Source of the DNA: an uncultured Fluviicola sp.
GTDB taxonomy: Bacteria > Bacteroidota > Bacteroidia > Flavobacteriales > Crocinitomicaceae
Direction of reading: 5' to 3'
Length of the DNA stretch: 64,000 bases
Assembly: GCF_946478805.1 (NCBI RefSeq)
Contig: NZ_CAMLDC010000002.1
Coordinates: 1-64,000, forward strand
Both the position numbers and the translations under genes were made by a program. This document shows positions 42,470-51,781 of this stretch, one piece after another (position 1 is the first letter of the stretch; the number at the start of each line of letters is the position of its first letter). Below the pieces are notes generated by a model. The model was not told where the DNA came from and did no database searches. It saw only the letters and a program-made list of their open reading frames with translations.

Positions 42470-43798
42470 TCAATCTTCATGAATCCAATTTCCTCTGTCT
42501 GCCGGAGAAAATTGCCAAGGGGCTCCATTGTTTTCGATATTTGTCAGCATTCCTGTCAACTCGGTAGGCATTTTGGATTCTTCCATCACCAAATACCTTC
42601 TCAAATCAACAATAATAGCCAATGGGTCAATATTTACGGGGCATTCCTGAACGCAAGCATTACAGGATGTACATGCCCAAACTTCTTCTTCCGTAATGTA
42701 ATCACCTAACAATGATTTCCCATCTTCGTAATCTTTTCCGTTCTTGCGTTTACCCTCGCCTACTTCCACCATGCGATCACGTGTATCCATCATGATTTTT
42801 CGCGGAGAAAGTTTCTTACCGGTAATATTCGCCGGACAAGACGATGTACAACGTCCACACTCCGTACAAGTGTAAGCATCCATCAGGTTCTTCCAGGTCA
42901 GATCTGTTACATCCTTCGCACCAAAACGCTGCGGAGCACCTTCAGGCGCCGGAGCTGCAAATGGATCTGCTGAAGGATCCAGCATAAGTTTTACCTCATT
43001 GGTAACAGCCTCCATATTGGTGAACTTCCCTTTTTTCTCCAGGTTGGAATACCAGGTATTCGGAAATGCCAGTAAAATGTGGAAGTGTTTTGAATAGGGT
43101 AAGTAATTCAGGAATGCCAGTACCATGAACCAATGTCCCCACCACCCGATTCGCTCCAGGATATGCAAGGTTTCCACGCTGAATCCGCCGAAGATATGTG
43201 GGCCAATCCAGGATGAAATGGTAAAACCGAAAGAACCGGCTTCATGGGATGCATGTGAAGCTCCTTTCAAATACAAGGCTTCGTCAGCGCCGTTCATTGT
43301 GAAGATGCAGCATACCAGGATAAGCTCCATACAAAGGATCAGGTTCGCATCAAATGTAGGGAAACCTTTCATTTCAGGTTTTCTGAAACGAGCCAGTTTC
43401 AAGATATTTCTTCTGGATAAGAAAGCTATCGTTGCAATCAAAGCTGCAACAGAAAGCACCTCAATAATTGAGACTGCAAGTGTGTACAAACCTCCCAAAG
43501 AAGACATAAAAGCACGATGAGAACCTGTGATCCCATCGTAAATGATCTCGATCAACTCGACTTGCGTAATCACAAAAGCAACATAGATCCCCAAATGCAG
43601 CAAAGCAGGAATCGGTCTGGCAAACATTTTTTTCTGACCAAGTGCAACCAAAGCCATTGTTTTCCAGCGTTCACCCGGTTTATCTTTTCGATTCACATCT
43701 CTCCCAAGAAGAATATTTGAACGAATTTTCAGGATGTTCACTCCGAACCACCCAAATCCGCCAAGCAGAAGTACACTAAAAATAATTGCAGCAATCAT
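42470..43798 (-). CDS. Membrane (Fe-S) oxidoreductase with dicluster ferredoxin domain
   Basis: A 442-residue protein with about five membrane segments in residues 1-250, resembling the NarI/HdrE haem b type, followed by a 4Fe-4S dicluster domain: CTECGRCTSSCPANITGKKLSPRKI (about 309-333) and CTSCNACVQECPVNIDP (about 375-391). With the CCG-domain protein next to it, it fits an HdrDE-like or menaquinone-linked electron transfer complex common in Bacteroidota. Physiological partner unknown; ETF:quinone or fatty-acid oxidation roles have been suggested for similar proteins. Confidence 0.88.
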   Translation of the reverse strand: MIAAIIFSVLLLGGFGWFGVNILKIRSNILLGRDVNRKDKPGERWKTMALVALGQKKMFARPIPALLHLGIYVAFVITQVELIEIIYDGITGSHRAFMSSLGGLYTLAVSIIEVLSVAALIATIAFLSRRNILKLARFRKPEMKGFPTFDANLILCMELILVCCIFTMNGADEALYLKGASHASHEAGSFGFTISSWIGPHIFGGFSVETLHILERIGWWGHWFMVLAFLNYLPYSKHFHILLAFPNTWYSNLEKKGKFTNMEAVTNEVKLMLDPSADPFAAPAPEGAPQRFGAKDVTDLTWKNLMDAYTCTECGRCTSSCPANITGKKLSPRKIMMDTRDRMVEVGEGKRKNGKDYEDGKSLLGDYITEEEVWACTSCNACVQECPVNIDPLAIIVDLRRYLVMEESKMPTELTGMLTNIENNGAPWQFSPADRGNWIHED

Positions 43799-43810
43799 AA
43801 ATTGTTTTTA

Positions 43811-44848
43811 TTAATCCGGGATTGAATCTAACAAGTTACGTAATTTTTTCTCGTCGCCGGTCGTAATCGGAACACCTTTTGTTTTTGCTCCGAAAACAGA
43901 GAAATGAATATATCTTTCCGGATGTTTTTCCAGGTCCTGAACCAAATTCTGAAGGCTCTTGTTGGTCTGAACCAATTCCGCATACAATTTCTCGTCTTTC
44001 AACAATTTACCCAATGTTCCGTTCCCTGCTTCAATTGAAGCAAAAGTGGCGTTCAACTTCTCGATCGTGGCATTTGCATTGGTAATGACCTTTTTGAAAT
44101 CTGCGGATACCAGATCCTCTGAAATTTTCTCAAAATTCCCCAATAACTTGGTCACTTTCTCATTCGAAGCTTTCAGGTTGCCTGTGATCGATTCCACATT
44201 GTTCATGATTCTGCTCAGTTTCACTTTTTCAGTGGCAACCAATCCTTCTACGTCGTTTGCAATATTTCCGAACTTCTTAAAGGTGAATTTCAATTCCACC
44301 AAGGATTCCCTGATTTCAGAAGTAGCTGTAGTATCCCAGAAACCTTTCAAAGAAGTGATGGTCTTATCCACATTCACAACGAGTGCGGAGACTTTTTGCA
44401 ATACCGGATTTGCATATGACTTCAATTGTCCGAACATATCCAATTGCACGCGACCATGAATGGCATCTTTTTCAGTAAAATATCCTTGTGAAAGATCGTC
44501 GCCCATGAACAACAATAATCCCTTATTCAACAAATCTACAGAACCGGTTTCCAGCACGGAAGATTTCGGAATTTTCAGATCGTTGTCATTAATCGTGAAT
44601 TTCATACGTACCTTAGAAGTAGAATCTCCTCCCGGATTATAGTCTACGGAAATAACCTTTCCAACGATCACCCCGTTTACGTATACTGAAGTTGATGCAG
44701 TGACGCCACCCGCATTTGGGAAATAGGCCGTGTATTGAGCGTCTCCTCCAAAAAATGAATAGCCTTTCAAAAAATTAATACCGGTTACAAGCAAACCTAT
44801 AGCTGCAATGGCTATCAGACCTGCTTTAATTTCTTTTTTGATTTTCAA
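43811..44848 (-). CDS. MCE / MlaD family lipid-transport protein, TTG start
   Basis: A 345-residue protein from TTG at 44846-44848; an in-frame stop just upstream and no nearby ATG make TTG the only choice. One N-terminal membrane anchor (about 7-28) then the MCE domain (about 38-118: AYFPNAGGVTASTSVYVNGVIVGKVISVDY) and a long helical tail (about 150-320). MlaD-type proteins form hexameric rings that pass phospholipids through the periplasm with an ABC partner; those ABC genes are not beside it. It lies between the amidase (6-nt gap) and the Fe-S membrane gene (12 nt). Confidence 0.9.
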   Translation of the reverse strand: MKIKKEIKAGLIAIAAIGLLVTGINFLKGYSFFGGDAQYTAYFPNAGGVTASTSVYVNGVIVGKVISVDYNPGGDSTSKVRMKFTINDNDLKIPKSSVLETGSVDLLNKGLLLFMGDDLSQGYFTEKDAIHGRVQLDMFGQLKSYANPVLQKVSALVVNVDKTITSLKGFWDTTATSEIRESLVELKFTFKKFGNIANDVEGLVATEKVKLSRIMNNVESITGNLKASNEKVTKLLGNFEKISEDLVSADFKKVITNANATIEKLNATFASIEAGNGTLGKLLKDEKLYAELVQTNKSLQNLVQDLEKHPERYIHFSVFGAKTKGVPITTGDEKKLRNLLDSIPD

Positions 44849-44854
44849 AACTTT

Positions 44855-45991
44855 TTATTTTTCTGCTAATTTAATAGCTTTTTCCAAACTAATACGCTCT
44901 CCATTTTGAAAAGCAACAACAAAAGCATTGGGAAATTCCTTTTGTCTTAGCTCGTTTTTATAGGTATTCGCAGCATTAAAGTCACCTATAAATTCTCCAA
45001 TCGTATACTTATACAATCTATCCTGCTGATATTCAAATACTTCATATTTTTTGAACCGGCTTGAATTCGCTGCAATCTTTGATTCTGACGTTTCGATCTG
45101 CACCCTGAAAACAACCTTGTCTTTCAATTCCTTTTTTTCAACAACAGGATCATCTATCACTTCCTGGTTACCTCTTGTTTTATAATCCACTCCCTCCAGA
45201 TCTGCCTTGTATTTCTCAAAAGCAATAAACATGGCCCCGGCCATTTTTTTCTGTCCGGAGGAATCTGCTAAAAATTTCTCTTCGTCCCGATTCGTGAGGA
45301 ACCCGGTTTCTATCAATACACTCGGCATGGTTGTTTTATAGAGCACCAGGAATCCTGCTTGTTTCACCCCGCGGTCAAAACGACCAATTGATTTGAATTC
45401 ATTCTGCAATTTATCTGCAAAAAGGATCGACTGGTCCAAGAATACAGACAATTGCAATTGCCGCGCGATTATAGCGTCCGGGGACATATCGAAATCCTTG
45501 TATTTTTCTCCCTTATCCGCTTCCAGGTAAATCGTACTGTTCTCGCGATCTGCAATTTTTGCCTGTGCTTCCGTTTTATGAAGTCCCAGCACATAAGTTT
45601 CCGTTCCAGATGCAGTTGCTGAGGCCGAATTCGCATGAATACAGATAAAAAGATCTGCATTTGCCTTGTTGGCGATTTTAGCGCGGTCATCCAATTCCAC
45701 AAAAACATCCTTGTCCCGTGTGAAAACCACCTTTATTTCAGGATAACCTTCCTTGATTTTTCGTCCGAGCTCCAAAGCCATTGCCAGACAGACATGCTTC
45801 TCGTGAGCAGACGAACCGTGGCAACCAGGATCTTTTCCTCCATGACCTGCATCAATTACAATGGTCTTGATTGTTCCAGGCTCTTTACTTGCAACAGGTT
45901 GTTTTTTTGATTGAAATCCAAAAAGCATCGCGAACGGAATAGCTATTGCTACCCATCTCACCCATTTTAAACTGTTTTCTAACCGGTTCAT
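44855..45991 (-). CDS. N-acetylmuramoyl-L-alanine amidase (Amidase_3, AmiC-like)
   Basis: A 378-residue enzyme from the ATG at 45989-45991; an earlier in-frame start at 46039 would spoil the signal segment. One hydrophobic anchor (about 12-28), then Amidase_3 (about 42-262) with IVIDAGHGGKDPGCHG (Zn ligand His), an E ligand region, FICIHANSA (second His) and the catalytic Glu in VLIETGFLTNRDEE. The last ~110 residues are a beta-rich region (VVFRVQIETSESKI..., YKYTIGEF) like SPOR-type domains. It cleaves the peptide from muramic acid in cell separation. First gene of the MCE/Fe-S operon. Confidence 0.92.
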   Translation of the reverse strand: MNRLENSLKWVRWVAIAIPFAMLFGFQSKKQPVASKEPGTIKTIVIDAGHGGKDPGCHGSSAHEKHVCLAMALELGRKIKEGYPEIKVVFTRDKDVFVELDDRAKIANKANADLFICIHANSASATASGTETYVLGLHKTEAQAKIADRENSTIYLEADKGEKYKDFDMSPDAIIARQLQLSVFLDQSILFADKLQNEFKSIGRFDRGVKQAGFLVLYKTTMPSVLIETGFLTNRDEEKFLADSSGQKKMAGAMFIAFEKYKADLEGVDYKTRGNQEVIDDPVVEKKELKDKVVFRVQIETSESKIAANSSRFKKYEVFEYQQDRLYKYTIGEFIGDFNAANTYKNELRQKEFPNAFVVAFQNGERISLEKAIKLAEK

Positions 45992-46180
45992 GTTGTATAT
46001 ATCAATTCCACAATAAAAGTAACTCCTTACATCGAGCAATCTTCAGACCAAAATGGAAACTTATCTATAGTGTAATGTTGAAAAGCGAGCCGAAATCTTA
46101 AAAAAGCCATTTCTAGCACGACTTTTGTTAACATGCATTCTTTTTAGAATTGTGAAGTTATGATTATCCCATTTTTTAGA

Positions 46181-46211
46181 TTAATCAAACCATGGTAATT
46201 TCGTAGCTTTG
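46181..46211 (+). promoter_or_regulatory. Candidate promoter of lptD, close to its ATG
   Basis: TAGCTTTG at 46204-46211 with TTA (instead of TTG) 20 nt upstream at 46181-46183. The box ends 9 nt before the ATG at 46221. The 229-nt divergent gap 45992-46220 contains nothing else recognised. Confidence 0.5.
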
Positions 46212-46220
46212 CAACCGTTA

Positions 46221-48776
46221 ATGCAAATATTGGAAACAAAAAAAGGCTTCTTCTTTATTCTTTCTGTTGCAATTAGAACTTGTTTCTACTTGCTCATTTG
46301 TATTTGCACCTCTTTCGCTTTCGGTCAGGAAAAAAAAACAGACAGCACCAAAGTGCGCAAAATCTATATCAACGACACCGATTTTAATTCTATCATTACC
46401 TATTCAGCGCGGGATTCCATTTATTCCGACCTGAAAAAGAAGCAGGTTCATCTCTATGGTGAGGCCAAACTGAATTATGAGGGCGTGGACATGTCTGCCG
46501 AATATTTGCTTATCGACCTCAATAAAAACGAAGTGTTGGCAACTTTCGTGTTGGATTCACTTGGACGAAAAGTCGGGAAACCGCTCTTTGTCGACAATGG
46601 CGACACCCTGAAGGCTGCATCGATCCGGTACAACTTCGAAACGAAGAAAGGATACATCCAGGAAGCCGCGATCAAACAGGACGATTATTACCTGACAATG
46701 GAGAAAGCGAAAAGACAACCGAATGAGGATGTCCATTTCATCCACGGAAAATTCACTACTTGTAACCTGGAAGAGCCTCACTATCATTTCGGGCTTTCAA
46801 AGGCGGTGATGATTCCGGATAAACGGATCGTTTCAGGGCCGATCAATTTGTGGGTCATGGGAGTTCCAACTCCTCTCGGACTTCCTTTCGCCATGATTCC
46901 TTTGAAAAAGAAGAAGGATCGTCAAAGCGGGTTTATCATGCCTCAATATTCCCTGATTTCTGCTTATGGAATGGGATTGCAGGATTTAGGATACTATATC
47001 CCGATTTCGGAACGATTCCAGACAATTGCCTATGTTACCGGATTCACCCGTGGAAGTTTCGGATTCAGAAATTACTCTGAATACGCAACCAAATATAAGT
47101 ACAGCGGAAACTTCGACCTGGGATATACGCGTTTCCGATACGGTTACCCGGATTCTACTGTTTTCAGCACGACAACCATCCGATGGACGCATAACCAGGA
47201 TCCGAAATTGAATCCGAACTGGTCATTTACAGCAAATGTGAATTACAACTCCAACTCGACCAATAAACAGACCCTAAACCAACAAAACAATCCGCAGTAC
47301 TTCAACAACACGTTAAACTCGGACATCAAATTAGGAAAGCGGTTCGGAGCATTACCTATTTCTGCAGATTTAAAATTGAGCCTGAGACAAAACTCAGCTA
47401 CAAAGATCATTGATCTGACCTCTCCTATTTTCAACTTTCAGACCACTAACCGGATCTTTCCGTTCAAGCGTGTGAACAAAGTGGTTGGTTTCAGTTATGC
47501 CAATGAAATTCAAAACCGCTCTTCGTTCAAAGACCGTTATCTGAAAAATGGAAACTTCGACAGTATCGGTCATAATTTCAGGAATGGAATTACACAAAAT
47601 TTCAATGTACAGGCTACTTTCAGCATTCTCAAAAACACCATCCGGATCACCCCTTCTGCAACTTATAAGCAGATTTACAATTTCCAATCGATTGAAAAAA
47701 CAGTAGATACCGTTACAAACCTCGCAATAGTTGATACCGTTGGAAAAGGCGGATTCAGTCATTCATTCAATTCAAGTGTTTCGCTGACGAGTAATTTATA
47801 TTCTTATTATCGTTTCGTCGGCAAACGGAAAACACTGCTTCGTCATGTCATGACACCAACTGTTTCATTCAATTACGCGCCTACCATCCAGCAAGGAATT
47901 ACCAGTTACCTGGATACCAATCAAAGGGAAATCAAATACAGCAGATTCGAACGAAGCCTGTATTCAGAATCCCAGACGCAATCTTCCGGAAGGGTTGTAT
48001 TCGGTTTGAACAACACCTTTGAAATCAAACAAAAAAGCGAAAAAGATACCATTACCGGATTCAAGAAAACACGACTGATCGACAATTTCTTTTTGAGTAC
48101 GGATTACGATATCTTCAAGGATTCCATGAACTGGGGAGATTTGAACATGCGTATGGTCATCAATCCGAATGAGTTTATCAACCTGACGATTACAGCTAAT
48201 CATAGTTGGTACGGATGGGACACGCTGGGAAGAATCAAAAAGGAGTACGCTTTTAAAACCAACCAGGGAATCGGCCGGATCAAATCGGCTTCATTTGCCA
48301 CTTCCCTGATCCTAACGACCAAAAAGAGTCGCGACCGTTTACAAAAGATTTCAAATACGATGTCGAACGTTTGGAACCCCGAGTATCAACAATGGATTAT
48401 CAATCCGAACCAAATGGTTTATTTTGAGATTCCCTGGAAATTGACGGTCGATCACATTTTTTCCATCAACCTGAACGGAGACATTAACACTTACCGAAAC
48501 AAGCATTATTTACCGACCAATACAGTTACGTTAAGCGGAGATGTGAACCTGACTCCGAACTGGAAAGTCGGAGCTCGGATGATGTATGACATTGAACAAA
48601 AAGCAATTAGCAATTTCAACATCAATCTCTATCGGAATATTCACTGTTGGAACGTGGTTTTCAACTGGACTCCTATCGGAACAAATAAAAGCTTCACTGT
48701 TGGTATCAAAGGAAATGCGTCCATTTTGCAAAATGCAAACATCAATATCCGTAAACCACCTATTGTTCTCAACTAA
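46221..48776 (+). CDS. lptD: Putative LPS-assembly outer-membrane protein LptD
   Basis: An 851-residue protein from the ATG at 46221; a TTG four codons earlier overlaps the promoter. Signal peptide about 1-36, ending SFAFGQ. The N-terminal part (about 60-190) is the OstA jellyroll (SDLKKKQVHLYGEAKLNYEGVDMSAEYLLIDLNKNEVLA), and the rest is a large beta-barrel with many YxYxxF strands. This matches the Bacteroidota LptD form, which inserts LPS into the outer membrane with LptE. Cys pairs typical of proteobacterial LptD are not evident. No LptE gene is seen next to it. Confidence 0.9.
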   Translation: MQILETKKGFFFILSVAIRTCFYLLICICTSFAFGQEKKTDSTKVRKIYINDTDFNSIITYSARDSIYSDLKKKQVHLYGEAKLNYEGVDMSAEYLLIDLNKNEVLATFVLDSLGRKVGKPLFVDNGDTLKAASIRYNFETKKGYIQEAAIKQDDYYLTMEKAKRQPNEDVHFIHGKFTTCNLEEPHYHFGLSKAVMIPDKRIVSGPINLWVMGVPTPLGLPFAMIPLKKKKDRQSGFIMPQYSLISAYGMGLQDLGYYIPISERFQTIAYVTGFTRGSFGFRNYSEYATKYKYSGNFDLGYTRFRYGYPDSTVFSTTTIRWTHNQDPKLNPNWSFTANVNYNSNSTNKQTLNQQNNPQYFNNTLNSDIKLGKRFGALPISADLKLSLRQNSATKIIDLTSPIFNFQTTNRIFPFKRVNKVVGFSYANEIQNRSSFKDRYLKNGNFDSIGHNFRNGITQNFNVQATFSILKNTIRITPSATYKQIYNFQSIEKTVDTVTNLAIVDTVGKGGFSHSFNSSVSLTSNLYSYYRFVGKRKTLLRHVMTPTVSFNYAPTIQQGITSYLDTNQREIKYSRFERSLYSESQTQSSGRVVFGLNNTFEIKQKSEKDTITGFKKTRLIDNFFLSTDYDIFKDSMNWGDLNMRMVINPNEFINLTITANHSWYGWDTLGRIKKEYAFKTNQGIGRIKSASFATSLILTTKKSRDRLQKISNTMSNVWNPEYQQWIINPNQMVYFEIPWKLTVDHIFSINLNGDINTYRNKHYLPTNTVTLSGDVNLTPNWKVGARMMYDIEQKAISNFNINLYRNIHCWNVVFNWTPIGTNKSFTVGIKGNASILQNANINIRKPPIVLN

Positions 48777-48853
48777 CCATTAAAAATAGGTTCGAATTTC
48801 GTTTTTCAACTAAAAAATTGTTTGTACTTTACGTTCAAACAAAACAAACTACT

Positions 48854-49429
48854 TTGATTCCATTACAAATCAATAAGCAACCAAGTCCGACGAAAGGTGA
48901 TTTACTTCTTTCAGAACCTTTTCTGATGGACAGCAACTTTTCACGTGTGGTGATTCTTCTGTGCGAACACAATGAGGAGGGAAGTTTCGGATTGATCCTG
49001 AATAACACGCTTGAAATTGAACTTAATTCTGTTGTGACCGATTTTCCTGAAGCAAAAATACCTGTCGGATTCGGAGGCCCTGTAGAGCGCAACCAGCTTT
49101 TTTATATGCATCAGAACAAGGAAATCAGCGGGTGCACCCAAATAGGTGAAAACCTCTATCTTGGCGGAGACTATCCCGAAATCAAAAGGCGAATCTCAAA
49201 CGACGAAATGACACCTTCCAATCTCCGCTTTTTCATCGGATATACGGGATGGAGCAAAGGACAATTACAGGATGAAATCGATGAATTGAGCTGGATTGTC
49301 ATGAAAGCCCCAAAAAATCTCAATATCTTTAATGCATTCGACGACGATCTATGGCGTGAACTGATTTCACAATTGGGAGGAAAATACAAACTGATGGCTG
49401 ATTATCCGGTAAATCCCGCAGACAACTAA
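48854..49429 (+). CDS. YqgE/AlgH family protein, TTG start
   Basis: About 191 residues from TTG at 48854-48856 (read as MIPLQINKQPSPTKGDLLLSEPFL). No ATG precedes the conserved N-terminal motif GDLLLSEPFLMDSNFSRVVILLCEHNEEGSFGLILNN, so the start must be TTG; TTG at 48818 is an alternative. Further motifs VGFGGPVERNQLFYMH and FFIGYTGWSKGQLQDEI are diagnostic of YqgE. Role unclear; AlgH was once thought to regulate alginate. Lies between lptD and rarA on the plus strand. Confidence 0.88.
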   Translation: MIPLQINKQPSPTKGDLLLSEPFLMDSNFSRVVILLCEHNEEGSFGLILNNTLEIELNSVVTDFPEAKIPVGFGGPVERNQLFYMHQNKEISGCTQIGENLYLGGDYPEIKRRISNDEMTPSNLRFFIGYTGWSKGQLQDEIDELSWIVMKAPKNLNIFNAFDDDLWRELISQLGGKYKLMADYPVNPADN

Positions 49430-49456
49430 GAGAGAAAAATCTTATCTTTGAAACAA

Positions 49457-49563
49457 GTTCAAAACAGGTTCAAAAGGTCCAAGAGTTGAAAAGGTTCAAA
49501 AAACATTGAATTCCTTTGAAATATTGAACTATTGAACTTTTTGGACGGTTTAACTTTTTGAAC
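49457..49563. repeat. GTTCAA-type intergenic inverted repeat, copy 2
   Basis: The left arm (49457 to about 49501: GTTCAAAACAGGTTCAAAAG, GTCCAAGAGTTGAAAAGG, TTCAA) and right arm (about 49518-49563: TTGAACTATTGAAC, TTTTTGGACGG, TTTTTGAAC) pair over about 40 bp with mismatches. The same GTTCAA units form the repeat at 21922-22005. It fills the YqgE-rarA gap. Confidence 0.65.
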
Positions 49564-49571
49564 ATTACAAG

Positions 49572-50846
49572 ATGAGTGCCCCGCTAGCAGAACGTATGCG
49601 CCCCAATGAATTGTCGGAATACATCGGACAAAGGCATTTGCTGGAAGAAAACGGGGCTTTGAAGAAGGCAATTCAATCAAAGATCCTTCCTTCCATTATC
49701 TTTTGGGGACCTCCGGGAGTTGGAAAAACCACTTTGGCAAACTTACTGGCAAAACAACTGAATCGGCCCTTCTATACCCTTTCGGCAATTTCTTCCGGGG
49801 TCAAGGATGTTCGGGAAATTATCCAGAAAGCAGAAAGCCAGGGAATGTTCCAATCCAACGGAGCAGTTCTGTTCATTGACGAGATTCACCGGTTTTCAAA
49901 GTCACAGCAGGATTCCTTACTGGGTGCTGTAGAAAAAGGAACAATCACCCTGATTGGTGCAACAACTGAAAATCCTTCCTTCGAGGTTATTTCGGCATTG
50001 CTTTCACGTTGCCAGGTTTATACACTCGAAAGCCACACGCTGGAAGACCTGTTGGAACTGATCAATCGTGCAATCAAGCAGGATGTCCTTCTTTCCAAAC
50101 GAAAAATAGAATTAAAAGAATACAAATCGCTAATTGCAGTTGCCGGCGGAGATGCACGAAAAATGCTGAATCTGCTGGAAATGGTCGTAAACACCTTCTC
50201 TCCCGGTGAAACAGCCGTCATCACGGATGAATTGGTGAATCAGTTGGCACAGCAACGCGTGCGCTATGATAAAGACGGGGAACAACATTACGATATCATT
50301 TCTGCGTTTATCAAATCCATTCGCGGAAGCGACCCCGATGCGGCCGTTTACTGGTTGGCACGTATGATCGAAGGCGGTGAAGACCCAAAATTCATTGCCC
50401 GGAGATTGCTGATTTCTGCAGCTGAAGACATTGGCCTCGCAAATCCTACTGCATTGATCATGGCAAACAATACGTTCCAGGCTATCCAGGTGATCGGTTG
50501 GCCCGAAGCACGTATCATCCTGTCGCAATGTGCCATTTACCTGGCTACTTCGCCAAAAGGAAATGCAGCTTACCTGGCAATTGACGAAGCGATTGCAACC
50601 GTCAAGCAGGATCCGAATGCTCCTGTTCCGCTTCATTTGAGAAATGCCCCGACCAAACTGATGAAGGATTTGGGTTATGGAGCCGAATACCAATATGCAC
50701 ACGATTTTCCCGGAAACTTTGTTTCGCAACAATATCTACCCGATTCATTAAAGAACCGCACCTTTTTCCATGCCGGAAGCAGCGCACGCGAACAGGAAAT
50801 AAACAAACAGTTACAAACGCTTTGGCCAAATAAATTCAAAAAATGA
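49572..50846 (+). CDS. rarA: Replication-associated recombination protein A (RarA/MgsA)
   Basis: A 424-residue AAA+ ATPase. MRPNELSEYIGQRHLL start region, Walker A FWGPPGVGKTTLANLLA near 46, Walker B VLFIDEIHRFSKSQQDSLL near 99, sensor GATTENPSFEV near 130, then the MgsA clamp-like region with HYDIISAFIKSIRGSDPDAAVYWLARMIEGGEDPKFIARRLLI. RarA acts at stalled forks and ends. Its stop overlaps the next ATG (ATGA). Confidence 0.96.
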   Translation: MSAPLAERMRPNELSEYIGQRHLLEENGALKKAIQSKILPSIIFWGPPGVGKTTLANLLAKQLNRPFYTLSAISSGVKDVREIIQKAESQGMFQSNGAVLFIDEIHRFSKSQQDSLLGAVEKGTITLIGATTENPSFEVISALLSRCQVYTLESHTLEDLLELINRAIKQDVLLSKRKIELKEYKSLIAVAGGDARKMLNLLEMVVNTFSPGETAVITDELVNQLAQQRVRYDKDGEQHYDIISAFIKSIRGSDPDAAVYWLARMIEGGEDPKFIARRLLISAAEDIGLANPTALIMANNTFQAIQVIGWPEARIILSQCAIYLATSPKGNAAYLAIDEAIATVKQDPNAPVPLHLRNAPTKLMKDLGYGAEYQYAHDFPGNFVSQQYLPDSLKNRTFFHAGSSAREQEINKQLQTLWPNKFKK

Positions 50847-51781
50847 GTCGAGTTGCCTATTACCTGTTTGTATTCCCACTGTCCAAGCTTCCACTTTGGA
50901 TAACGTATCGTTTCTCCGACTTGTTTTTCCTTTTATTGATTACTGTCTTTCCTTACCGAAGAAAGGTAATCGAAGGGAATATTGCACGTTCATTTCCGCA
51001 TTTGAGCAAACGCGGGCAACGAAAGATCAAGCGTTCATTCTACCGATATTTTGCCGACATGCTACTGGAAGGTGTCAAAAACCTGGGAATTTCAGAGAAA
51101 GAACTTCAAAGACGTTTTGTTATCAAGAATCCGGAACTCATGGAGGAATTGTACGAGCTGCAAAAAAGTGTACTACTGGTTTCAGCACACTACATGAATT
51201 GGGAATGGATGATTACCGGTCAGGATCTGTACTTCCCGCATAAAGCGATCGGAATCGGTATGCCACTAACCAGCGGATATTGGGATGATAAGATCAACAC
51301 GCTGCGTTCGCGCTTTGGAATGAAGGTCATTCATGCAAAAATTGTCAAAGAAACCTTCAATTCTTACGTGGAAAAAGGTATTCCGACCGCTACACTGGTG
51401 TTGAGCGATCAAAGTCCGGCAGACTCGCTCAAATGCTACTGGATGAGTTTTCTGAATCAGACCACCGGAATTATTTTTGGCGCTGAACAATTGGCAAACA
51501 CCTATGATCAGGCGGTTGTCTTCTATCTACCCAAGAAAATCAAACGCGGTTATTACGAAGTGGAATTGCAACTCCTGACCGCTGAACCGAGAACATTGCC
51601 TTGGGGTGAGATTACGGAAACCCACGCACGTTTGCTTGAAAATCGTATCTTAGAAGAGCCGGGGCCTTGGTTATGGTCCCATAAACGTTGGAAAAGAACA
51701 GTTCCAGACAATATTCCGAAACTAAAAGAAGAACAACGTGAAAAATTTAATATGCTCTTTCGGTCTCATATTCCTGAGTAA
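50843..51781 (+). CDS. Lysophospholipid / lipid A acyltransferase (LpxL-like)
   Basis: A 312-residue protein with an N-terminal hydrophobic anchor (about 5-34) and the HtrB/LpxL family motif: HYMNWEW (H-x4-E catalytic pair, near residue 112), then GIPTATLVLSDQSPAD and the C-terminal PWGEITETHARLLENRILEEPGPWLWSHKRWK. It transfers acyl chains to lipid A or a related lipid at the inner membrane. The ATG overlaps rarA's stop and its own last 44 nt overlap the BNR gene. Confidence 0.9.
   Translation: MSRVAYYLFVFPLSKLPLWITYRFSDLFFLLLITVFPYRRKVIEGNIARSFPHLSKRGQRKIKRSFYRYFADMLLEGVKNLGISEKELQRRFVIKNPELMEELYELQKSVLLVSAHYMNWEWMITGQDLYFPHKAIGIGMPLTSGYWDDKINTLRSRFGMKVIHAKIVKETFNSYVEKGIPTATLVLSDQSPADSLKCYWMSFLNQTTGIIFGAEQLANTYDQAVVFYLPKKIKRGYYEVELQLLTAEPRTLPWGEITETHARLLENRILEEPGPWLWSHKRWKRTVPDNIPKLKEEQREKFNMLFRSHIPE

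Noticed and set aside
50130..50732. A minus-strand frame of 200 codons within rarA.
   Set aside because: Antisense shadow of a strongly conserved AAA+ gene; composition Cys- and Ile-rich without domain signs.
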